From NCBI GenBank assembly GCA_963556145.1, contig OY744468.1, forward strand, positions 558,001 to 622,000: a DNA stretch of 64,000 nucleotides. The letters run 5' to 3'. Positions 22,419 through 32,318 of the stretch are shown piece after piece. Position 1 is the stretch's first letter, and each line of letters opens with the position of its first letter. The position numbers were made by a program, and so were the translations under genes. The notes beneath the pieces were generated by a model that was given only the letters and a program-made list of their open reading frames with translations, did not search any database and had not been told where the DNA came from. This DNA comes from Hygrocybe punicea (lineage: Eukaryota > Basidiomycota > Agaricomycetes > Agaricales > Hygrophoraceae).

Positions 22419-24089
22419 TGTTACGATTCCAACTCCGCTTCCAACCCCGATGCCCATTCCGATACCCACCATGACGATTCTGCACTGCACACCTTCCTTT
22501 TTCATTTCATTTTGTCCTTTGTCTTCCGTTCAACGTCATTGTTTCTTCATTTGGACATCCTTGTATTTTCTTATTCTTGTTCTCTTTTTGTCCCTTCTTC
22601 TAGAACAATCCAGACCGACCATGGACATATCCCACGTGACCTTGCTGTACCCGAATAGTCTCCTTGCCGATGGACATCATTGCTATTGTCTTTTCCCTTG
22701 CCCTGACATATTTTTGACTTCATCCCACGACAAACCGATTTACAATGGCTGTATTCCCAACACAGCTAATTACCGTAATCATCATTGGCAGCATCGCCAT
22801 CACCTTCCTGATCGGTTTTTACCTTGTTATGATCTATCTTTGGCATTGGTACCGAAACCCTTCTGCCATCGATACTTCCGACTTCCACCTTGACAATATA
22901 TCGACACGTAATTGACAATTGCCATACCTGGATATATGGTTTCCACTTTCGTACCCTGTGCCTACCATTATCCTCCCTGAAGATCCGACGACATTCCTCA
23001 CCTGCATGCGAACTCTGAACAATCCCCGATCACAAGACATTTCACTGTTCTCTCTAATCCGACCATCGCCGAAGCACATTCTTTTGGACTTCGACCACAG
23101 ACCATACGACTTCCCAAACAGTGAACCAACCCCTATCGCATGTTGTTCGCACGACATCGCTTCATTGCAGTACCCGACGACTTGTTCCCACAGCTTGTCA
23201 CCTGTGCCATGACTCGAAACCTGGACCCACATTCATTTACCCTTTTCCATCTATAACCTTGATATCTCCCACACTCGTTTACAACAATACCCTTTCTTGG
23301 ATGAATACCAACATCAGGTGGACTGCATTGTTCCACAGACAGGACAAGACATCACCCCTCGATACGTCATTGACACAGACATCGTCATCCGGTACAGCTT
23401 ATGCTGTTCACATGTCTGACCTCGACTATCCCACCATCCTAGTTGGTTTTCCCTCCATACATTCCTTTGTTTTCCTTTATACCGACCTTGTCGCTATGTC
23501 CCTGCTACCTCAAGACACTCTCATCACCAATCCTACACTGGACGATACCCATCTTCGACCCGACCATGCAATGCACTTGCCAAACTGCGTACTTGCCCAT
23601 TACAGCAAGTGTAGACCCCGGATTGGCAATTCTGCATGTCACATGATCCGATGACAAATCATCCGAGTCATCTGGACCTCTTCTATCCTCAACGACACCC
23701 GGGCCTCCAGTTGGATCGCGAGAACATCAACATGAGGACGCCTCATGTCCGCCTCATGGTGAAAACATGGTGTAGTTGGACATGTTGTAGCTTCATGGTT
23801 GGATTCCCATTTACCTCCCCTCAAGTCCATTCACTATATCTACTGTCCTTGTTGTTGGTTCGGACTTTTTCTTCTTTTCCTTTCCTTACGTTTAGTCTGG
23901 TTCTTGGGGCAGACTCATCTTGTTTTGGGTAACCCCCACGGCTCGCAATGACACTAGACCTTGACCCCCCCTGTTAGCAGTGTTGTCTTAGCTGTAAGCA
24001 ACAATGAAAGCTGCTGTTCTCCCCTCTGGAAGCCGATCCCCTGTTAAGTTGATTGTTGCCGGAGCCCGCTGCAGAAGCGATCCGTAACA
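22419..24089 (+). repeat. 3' LTR of element B
   Basis: 1671 bp, preceded by CCGGGGGTAT as in element A and followed by AGAAA. The copy differs from the 5' LTR by a C/T in the frame region near 23499. Confidence 0.9.
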
Positions 24090-24200
24090 AGAAAGGCCAA
24101 AGAGGAGAAATGGAGTGTGAAGAAAAGAGGAAAGAATGTTGCTCATGTCAGCAGAAAATCGCAAGTATACATTCTCAATAAATTACTGATCAAGTTGTAA
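24090..24200 (+). pseudogene. Gene X block 5 (C-terminus and stop)
   Basis: After the AGAAA duplication the gene X frame resumes (KAKEEKWSVKKRGKN) and ends at TAA 24198-24200. The Lys-rich tail continues the basic sequence before element B, which supports the join. Confidence 0.7.
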
Positions 24201-24231
24201 AATGTGCTGTTATTGATTTAGAGTCCAATGG

Positions 24232-24990
24232 GTGCACTATTGGTTGGACTCCTTACTGGTCCTACTTCAAGCTCTCTGTATCCTGATGGCTCTAACTCTG
24301 TTCCCTGTGGTGTCTGCAACATCACAATCATCCCAGTTTGCCAACATCCCATTCTCAGTATTCAGTGAATTCATCAAGAATCAATTCAGTTCTGAGACAT
24401 CTCTGGCAACTGTGCTAACAATCCTCTTCACTGTGGCTGACAATACTGATTTGCTAAATCTGCATGCTCGACAACAAAATCCCCAACAGCCAGGTGAAAT
24501 CAAGCAGACAGTCACTGGATGGATGAAAGCGCTCAGTCGAATTTTGGAACAAGAACTTGGAGATGAATCCCAAATGCTATTTCATAAATCTGACCACCAT
24601 TCTCATCTAACTCATGATATCATCACAAATACTATTGGTCAAAAACTTGATGCTATGTCCAAAGGCCTTGGTCTATACCCATATGACAAGGTTGGACATT
24701 TCCAAGGCAAACTCCAAGTTACTGCATCCATCAAGCCCATATATGTTCTCTGTCCAGAGGCTACAGAATGTGACATGCATGGCTGCAGTCCATGATCTCT
24801 TTTGCAGGCTAGTTGGAATTGTGATATACCCTGCATTAGTCTGATCAAAGGCAGTCAAATTTATGATAATGCCTATATTCTCTCTGGCAAATGCCCAAAG
24901 TGTGAGGCAAGATATTTTGCAGACCACTGTGCTTTGTCAGATGCAGGACAAGATGATACCATAGGAAGTAGTTTCAATGATAAACAGTGA
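24232..24990 (+). pseudogene. CxC-type cysteine cluster of a KDZ transposase (fragment)
   Basis: The frame holds VLCPEATECDMHGC, TGA at 24795, then in the same overall reading LIKGSQIYDN and GKCPKCEARYFADH, ending at a TGA near 24988. Paired CxxC/CxC cysteines, an LIKG-x-x-Y segment and CPxC...Y-ADH are the pattern I associate with the cysteine clusters (CxC5-like) that precede Kyakuja-Dileera-Zisupton transposases in basidiomycetes. The TGA after Ser-Pro is probably CGA changed to TGA. The KDZ catalytic domain is not found downstream, so this is an orphan N-terminal fragment. Assignment is from memory of the motif, not a search. Confidence 0.5.
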
Positions 24991-26200
24991 CAAAGTCACT
25001 GCTTCTGGCATAAACAGTGGTTAAGTCACTGAATCATACCCTAATGTCTTTTCAGTGAGTTACACTGATCACTGTACATCAATAACCAAAAATTTGAGTC
25101 TCTGAAAAAAAGTGATACAACAGAAATGAAAAGCATCACTGGTTGCTGTAATTCAATGACAAAAAAATCAGGTTTCTGAAAAGAAGTGATACAAAAGAAC
25201 TCTGCGACTGAAAATGAGAATACTGCCGCTGAAAATGAGTTAAGATACATATATCACGCCTAATCATCATCATCAAAGTCATTTGAGTTCTCGAGCCCAT
25301 CTCATACTGCAAAGGTGACAGGAGCTTGGCCTGCATTCCTGTCAACAATCCCCGATTTGCCTTGAGTTCTGACACGACCCACGATTCCATGAATATTCCT
25401 GAGATCTGTGATGATAGAAGCAAGTGAGTGTTTGTTTGTACTAGTGGGGTGTGGGCCATTGCTTTGCATGGCAGGTTACTCATCCCTTTTTAGTAATGAG
25501 AGTATACAAATAATACAGTATTATTACCCTTCTATGATAATAAATATTTGCGAAGTTATCGATATTTCCTTTATTATTATGTACTGATGCTAGTCAGATA
25601 TCATTCAGATATCATACTACAATGATATTGATTGATTAAATCCTGTTCCTTCCAATTTGTCATGACCCAATATCAGATCCCAAATTGACATCTTTCATAT
25701 CAAGTTTGCAGTGTTCAAGTTGGCAAATATATAACTAACTACTTGACTACTTTATTATTAGTCATTGTTACTCTGAAAATTTTACAGAATATGTAGTAAG
25801 TATATCCAGATATGCTAAGTATTTGAATTATTTGTCAGGTCAAGAACAACATCCTGTGAGTATTGTAGAAATAATCCCATGCAAATGATGCCAACTGCAC
25901 TGCTATTGGAACCACTTTGATAAGATTGCTGGTTTTGATGAGTACCAGAATCAACAATATAACTGGTTCAGCTTGTGAACACTGGCAATGGTTCAGACCA
26001 AATGTAGCTGGGAAATTGGTGAGGCAATGTTCTTGTCAAACAGTTTGATGAGTATTGGACACCTGAAGGACTTCCAGCACACATGATCAAGATAGGTGTG
26101 GCATGCATGCATGGAATTTATGGAACAGACAGTGTCTGTTGCACTGCAATGCTGCATACTGTGCCTGGGCCACTGGCCCAATAATTTGCTGAAAACCATT
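24991..26200. other. AT-rich sequence with CAGTGA/TCACTG inverted motifs
   Basis: No gene found. Between 24975 and 25150 the motif CAGTGA and its complement recur, including the hairpin CAGTGACAAAGTCACTG (24978-24994). The rest is AT-rich with no clear features. Confidence 0.5.
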
Positions 26201-26224
26201 CAGCCTATTTTACCAGTATTGATA

Positions 26225-27345
26225 ATGTATTAAGTATGATATGCATTGCAAGGTTATGTAGCAATAGTACAGACCCGTCCAATATACAGGTGATACTACT
26301 GTTTGTACAATGGTATTACCCAGCACTGAAGCTGGAAGACCATATTGTAACAGGGACACCTGCTGAATGCTTTCTGATACATTATGTGACCTGTTAAATG
26401 AGCCAGCACAGGTTGCATTGTTAATGATTTCGATGTGCATATTAAATATTGCTACATCACAGACACATCCAATATGCTTTGCATGCAGTGGTTTGTGCAC
26501 TGGGAATGTCTCAGATGAAAGCAGGAACACCTACCAAAAACTTGTCAAACACCTTTGGACCTGTTTGACAAGTAGTCACTGCTTGGTTGATTGATGATTC
26601 TAATGCACATTGTACATGCATCTACATTACAGATACATTCAATACGTTGGTTGTACAAATGTTTTTGCAAAGGGAATGTGCAAGATTAAGGCTGGGACAC
26701 CAACCGAACACCAACCGAACACTTACCGAACACCTTTGGACCTATGTGACAGCTTGCATTAATAATAAATCTAATGCACATTGTACATGCATCTACATTA
26801 TGGACACATTCAATACGTTGGTTGTACAAATGTTTTTGCAAGGGGAATGCCCAAGAGTAAGGCTGGGACACCTACTGAACACTTACCAAACACTTACTGA
26901 ACATGTTCTTTGTGTTCGGTGCAGTATATCTGGTCACACTCATTTACTGACATCCACCGAACATATCCACCGAACATACCGAACATGTTCGATGTGTTCA
27001 GTGTAGTATATCTGGTCCTACCAGTTTACTGACATGTACCGAACATGTCCACCGAACATACTGAACATGTTCGACGTGTTCGGTGTAGTATATCTGGTCC
27101 TACCAGTTTACTGACATGTACCGAACATGTCCACCGAACATACCGAACATGTTCGACATGTTCGGTGTAGTATATCTGGTCCTACCAGTTTACTAGTCAC
27201 ACAGGTTTACTGTCATGCACCAAACATGTCCACAGAAAACCCCATACAGATGTTTGTGCAAGGGAATGCCCCAGTTTAAGGCTGGGACACCTACCAAACA
27301 CTCACCAAACACCTGTGGACCTTTGTGACAAGTGTACAATGAACA
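26225..27345 (+). repeat. 171-bp degenerate tandem repeat array
   Basis: Units carrying CTAATGCACATTGTACATGC, TTGGTTGTACAAATG and AAGGCTGGGACACC. Two well-preserved copies start at 26600 and 26771 (171 bp apart); more diverged copies lie upstream (about 26425) and downstream (about 27245). Short frames through it are repeat artefacts. It lies next to the 3' side of the tnp2 gene. Confidence 0.7.
26920..27200. repeat. 82-bp tandem repeat with nested hairpins
   Basis: GTAGTATATCTGGTCCTACC recurs at 27003, 27085 and 27167, exactly 82 bp apart. Each unit holds several CCGAACAT/ATGTTCGG inverted pairs able to form a stem (for example CCGAACATG...CATGTTCGG). Confidence 0.8.
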
Positions 27346-27632
27346 CTGTTCGACATCTTTTCATTATCAACAATGCTAATACACACAGTAGATGTAGCTA
27401 CATGACAGATACCACTGACATATTGTTCGTTCATACACGGCGCATTGCATTACCAATGCCTGTGATTATTATAAGAAACGGATTGCAATTGCAATACCAA
27501 CATGATATAACACTACCCATTTCCAAATTGGCTGCTGTGATCCGGCTGCCTTATTGTTCTGGCTGATTGGGACAACTAATTCTCACACTCAACTCCGCCC
27601 AGTCACATGGTTTCATAGTTATTCCCAGGGCT

Positions 27633-30450
27633 TCAAAATTGTTCCCACAGTTTGGAAATTTTGTTCCCATGGCTTGGCAAATTAGAGTCTGACCCTGAGT
27701 TGAAAAATCCACCGTATAGAACAATTCCCTTATAGGGACTCGTAACAGCCGCATCCTCTCCTTCTGTCCTCCATGGTGTTATTTCAGCAATGAGTTGAAT
27801 CGTGCCTTTGAGATGTCCCCACACAGCTTCAGGACCTAGCTCGACCTCCAGAATCCTCTCGAGAACACCATAGTTTACCATTTCACAGGCCTCTCCATGT
27901 ACCCCACTGAATGTAATCTCGTACTGGCACTCCAAATCAGTACTATCCTGATTGGAACCACAATGATCATATGAATGCTTACCCGAACATAAGAGTTGTT
28001 GTGCAGCTGTGGATTAGTCTTCACATGCTGCCTGAGCCAAGATCCTGATCTGATAGTGTCACCTCTGTGATGGATGCGCATTTTTGTCCACATTGGCATA
28101 ATGCCAGGGAGGTGCTTTGCGATTGTGTCCCGTCTTTTGCCCAAGATGGCACAGAAGTATTTTATTACTCTTTGATAGAGTTGAGGGTCCGGTCGGTAAT
28201 TCACAACACACGGCGACTGCAAGACTTGATTGGGGTCTGTGTAAATTTGAAGTCGTAAGTGGTGTTGAATGACAAGTAAGAAATGTACATTCAGCAAAAA
28301 CAGTCTTGGCTCGTCTGGTCTCATCTAATTGTCAGCCTTCAATTGCTGAAAGTTCATCGTCAAGATCATATTTTGCTACCAGCTGACCAAGATATGCCAT
28401 ATGTAGCACGCGCTTATTCAAATTTGCTGCCGGATTTTTTCGTGAGTGTAGTCCACTTTGGAGAATTCCGCAAAAACATTCAGTGTAAAAAGTCCAAGTT
28501 GCCCAACATGGTCCGGCTGAACGAATGTCGTTTGGAATGTGAAGGAGTCCATGGATGGTCAGGAGGCAAGTTGAGAGCCGATCTTCTTGGTACTGGTAAT
28601 AATATCTGCACCGTGAATTCAACTGTTAGTCCCCACCTAGTATGAGGGGATTAAAATGTCTGGACTCCCTTTTCATATAGTTCAACCCAGTGAAAAATAT
28701 CTTCCTCTAGCTCGTCAATTTCTCCCGGAGTTAATTCGAGCTTGATCGTCATCTTCATGACCTTGGCAAGTAGACAGACATGATCGTAGTATTTTTCATC
28801 GGCAAAACGTCCTTTCAACACAATTGGGGCAATGTACATGAACCAGAAGGCCCACATCTCAGCTGTATAATATGACCGGTCTTTCGCAATGTCGGGAAGG
28901 ACAGCAACATATGACACTGGAATTTCTCTGACTGCATTTGCAGTCTCAAGACCTATTTCTTTCTAGACATCTTCAGGGATTTCGTAGCCTTCTGTTCCAA
29001 CATCGAGGCCTTTGAATCTGCTGCGCCATAAGTTGCATAGATTTGGTATGGTGTTTTCGAAGAAGATGTGAAGCCATTCCCATGGGAATGATACAGCAAA
29101 GTCGATAGATGATACACGGGATAAAAGCAGGGGGTGTCGGATTCCATAGTGCTTTGCGAGTGAGTCACGGTCTCTCTTTGAGGTTGCTGAACTGATTTTT
29201 TCATGGGCAAACAAATAATGTTTGTGTGTACGCAAGCGAAGCGACTGTGGATCAACCGATGGCCTTGTCTGGTGCTCAAGGTCCAGTGTTGTAAGTGGTA
29301 CATAATAGATCTTGCCATGATTTGTGAGATTCCGCACACCTTTTATTTTGCAGGAACGGCAGGGACGGTAGCCATTATGACCTGTTATGCCCAACCTCTC
29401 CTCGATCGCAATGATGTCAACATGTTTGAGTATGATATATCCATGTAGCTCGAAAAGATCACCATTGGATGCATCGAATGTTGGGATACCGATAGCCAGT
29501 TCTGCGCACTCATCGTCAAAGGGTGCGAGAAAGGATCTAAGATCTTTAGGATTGTGAATGATGCCAACGCAGATTAAATTTTCCAGGTGAATGCGAATCT
29601 GTGGAGGTAAATTGTAGTTTAGCAAGATGACTGGTGTTGCTCTTGGACCACCTCTCTGGCATTTGTACAAGAGGTATCCATCGACTGATAACCCAAATGC
29701 AATATCACGGCCATCACAGAAATATGTGTAGGGTCTTTCAACACCATCAATGGTGACCTTGTGACGCAAAAGGTTGCGATAATGGTGGCAATCGAACACG
29801 TCACAGATTTTCTCAGAATTGTGTTGGTAATGGTGTCAATAAGAGAGCTTCTCGATCATGGCATGGCTTTGGTAGACAGCTTGAAGTCATGGAATGATGG
29901 GAATGTAGTGGTAGCTTCTTCTAACTTCTCAGTTACGAGTGAATCGAGGCTGCCGGCAGAATGGGCAATTTTCATGCAATTTGTATTTCCCGGTATAGGC
30001 AATACATGAATTGATGCAGCAGTCATATTTTACTGGTTTGACACCAGCCAATAGGGTGATGTGGTGGATCATCACATATTTGGAGTGAATTTCGAGTTTG
30101 TGTCGGAAGGCATGGCGCATTTGATTGAAAGTACAGCCAGTGACATTGCCAAACATCTTGAGCTTGAATGCACGAATATTGTCTCGATCCACATCATTCA
30201 AAATGTCATTTCCTGCATTCAAGAATGTAACATACATGAGCCTGCAGGGTACAATCAGATGGACATGTACTTATGGAGTCTCCACAATTCCGCTTCACTT
30301 TCTGGACCAATCACACCTCTGAGATTGTCATGGATCTCATTGAGAGTCAGTCTCTCTCCTCCGGCGTGTTCCTGTTTGACTTCATCCTCAGAACCACCCA
30401 TATGTGGGGAGCCATAATTGCAGTAGACCCAGTCGTTTTGGTTAACCGTA
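27633..30450 (-). pseudogene. CACTA-type tnp2 transposase, decayed
   Basis: Reading the minus strand: an N-terminal Cys segment, then DCCINSCIAYTG and CPFCRQPRF, PIIP-LQAVYQS, FGLSVDGYLLYK, PVILLNYNLPPQIR, GHNGYRPCRSCKIKG, FPWEWLHIFFEN, AEMWAFW, and a C-terminal ITPWRTEGEDA. This is the order and motif set of the tnp2 transposases of fungal CACTA elements, which cut and paste DNA. The central part (30237 to 28651) is one frame interrupted by TGA or TAG codons. At PIIP*LQ and LSY*HHYQH the family has Arg, giving CGA to TGA; at PEDV*KEIG it has Trp, giving TGG to TAG. C-terminal pieces lie in other frames (28622-28332, 28324-27875, 27935-27633). Terminal repeats of the element were not identified with confidence. 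Confidence 0.85.
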
Positions 30451-30479
30451 TCACAGATATAGTTGCAAAAGGTAGGTAC

Positions 30480-31690
30480 ATATAGCCCAGTTGCTTGCTG
30501 GGGGGGTAGGTTAACCCAAAAGACAGCTCTTGCTGGGGAAATGTGGGGTGGTAGGTTGACCCAGGTACAGCTCTTGCTGGTCAAGGGTGGCTGGGTGGGT
30601 CAACCCAGTGTCAGCTCTGCCATTGGGTAGGTTAACCCAGGACAGCTATTCTGGATTGGTTGGGTTGACCCAGGTCCAGTTGTTCAAGCAATGTGGGTTG
30701 ACCTGGCTGCAGCTATTGCTGCAGCACTGGGTTGACCCGGGACCAGCACTTCCTGCAGGGTAGGGTGGCTGGGGTCCAGGTATTGCAGCACTGGGTTGAC
30801 CAGCTTTCAGCTATTGCTGCAGCACTGGGTTGATCAGGGTCCAGCTGTTGCTGCAGCACTGGGTCGACCCAGGTACAGATATTGCTGCAGCACTGGGTTG
30901 ACCATGGACCAGCTCTTGCTACAGGCTTGGGTTGACCGGGGTCCAGCTATTGCTGCAGGCTTGGGTTGACCAGGGTCCAGCTCTTGCTGCTGCACTGGGT
31001 TGACCCGGGTCCAGATATTGCTGCAGCACCGGGTTGAGCAGGATCCAGCGCTCACTGCGGGTGTTGGGTTGACCAGGATCCAGCTGTTGCTGCAGCACTG
31101 GGTTGACCCAGGTCCAGATATTGCTGCAGTACCGGGTTGACCTGGGTCCAGCACTTGCTGCGGGGCTTGGGTTGACCGGGGTCCAGCTATTGCTGCAGGC
31201 TTAAGTGGACTGGGGTCCAGCTCTTCTGCAGCACTGGGTTGACCAGGATCCAGCTATTGCTGCAGCACTTGGTCGACCCAGGTCCAGATATTGCTGCAGC
31301 ACTGGGTTGACCAGGATCCAGCTATTGCTGCAGCACTTGGTCGACCCAGGTCCAGATATTGCTGCAGCACTGGGTTGACCAGGATCCAGCTCTTGCTACA
31401 GGGCTTGGGTTGACCAGGATCCAGCTATTGCTGCAGCACTTGCTTTACTCAGGTCCAGCACTTGCTGTAGGGTAGGTTGACTGGCATCTGGCCTGTCCTG
31501 TAGCATTGCATTGATTCCAGACCCACCGATGTAGCAGGATTGGGTACATGAGGGTCCATCTATTGCTCCAATATTGTGTTGACATGGCCCTTCTCTTGCT
31601 GCAGAATTCAGTTGACCCTGGCCCAGCTCCCACTGCAGCATTGACTTGACCAAGGTCCAGCTTTCGCTGCAATGTCAGCCCATGTCAGTG
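30480..31690. repeat. CTGCAGCACTGGGTTGACC minisatellite
   Basis: About thirty-five imperfect units of about 34 bp built from CCAGCTATTGCTGCAGCACT and GGGTTGACCAGG. A 68-bp double unit is repeated almost exactly at about 31243-31378. It lies directly upstream of the tnp2 gene. CACTA elements often carry subterminal repeats, so it may belong to that element. Confidence 0.8.
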
Positions 31691-31699
31691 CAACGGATT

Positions 31700-32318
31700 A
31701 TGCCACATCTCACTCTGCCTGCATGTATTTAATGTTGACAGCATTGACAGAGCTCACAGCAGCTCAAGCCAATATTTATTCAGAAACTGCCATATATATA
31801 AAATAATCAAAATATTTCAATCTGTACTGAACATAAATGTACAATGTCATATAATTTGAATGCAATTATTAAAAGCACAGGGAATAGCAAAATTACACAA
31901 TTATTATTTTGACAATGCACAATATCTTACTTTTACTATCAGCTATCAACCATTACAGGAGTTCCTTATTCTTAATGACAATCTATGGCAAAACCAGAAA
32001 TTACCCCATTTGGAATATTGTGCTTTTCCATTTAATATTGCTCAATTCTCTATTGGAGACTTGGAGGAGCTGGTCTCTGATGTGGAGGAGCCGGTCTCTG
32101 ATGGGAGAATGAATTATAGGTCTGCTGATTTATAATGCCAGAGACGAGTTGAATATGCAAGGTATTTGAAACAACCAGTACTGCACCAACATTGTTTCCA
32201 GCATTTTCAAGTACATGTCCTGGCCATTTGATAGTGAGTGCACCGAAGGGTTTGTGCCACGTGATCAAATCTTTCCAAATCATTGCACCATATAACTCCA
32301 AGTCCACCATCATTAACT
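31700..32318. other. AT-rich spacer
   Basis: No supported gene. A short direct repeat reading GGAGCYGGTCTCTGATG occurs near 32067-32103. Confidence 0.4.

Larger units (their letters stand above)
17698..24089 (+). mobile_element. Long-LTR non-autonomous (LARD-like) element B
   Basis: 6392 bp: two 1671-bp LTRs (17698-19368 and 22419-24089) with TG...CA ends and a perfect 5-bp target duplication AGAAA (17693-17697 and 24090-24094). Translated frames of the two LTRs differ at one codon (Pro at 18778 region versus Ser at 23499 region), so they are nearly identical and the insertion is young. The 3050-bp interior is colinear with that of element A and likewise lacks gag-pol. The different target duplication shows it inserted independently of element A rather than by tandem duplication. 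Confidence 0.9.
4850..24200 (+). pseudogene. Gene X: host or TE-associated gene split by four LTR elements
   Basis: Blocks: exon 1 4850-5016 (ATG in good context, GCCGCCATG), intron 5017-5075, exon 2 5076-5147, intron 5148-5199, exon 3 5200-5370, then 7311-7448, 9944-10251, 16474-16944, intron 16945-16991, 16992-17697 and 24095-24200 ending in TAA. With each retroelement and one target duplication removed, these blocks sum to 2139 nt, 713 codons, in one frame. The predicted product has a basic/Ser/Lys-rich N-terminus, an acidic Asp/Glu/Ala middle, a Thr-Lys-Ser repeat stretch, and a C-terminal part rich in aromatic residues (FYCKAF, MIQWLED) ending in a lysine-rich tail. Four in-frame nonsense codons remain: TGA 7411, TGA 16707, TGA 17165 and TAG 17171. 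It resembles hypothetical proteins of repeat-rich Agaricomycete regions. I know no function for it. Confidence 0.8.

Noticed and set aside
30480..31690. CRISPR-like regularly spaced repeats
   Set aside because: Units abut each other with gradual divergence and no unique spacers of constant length. It is a minisatellite in a eukaryotic context.
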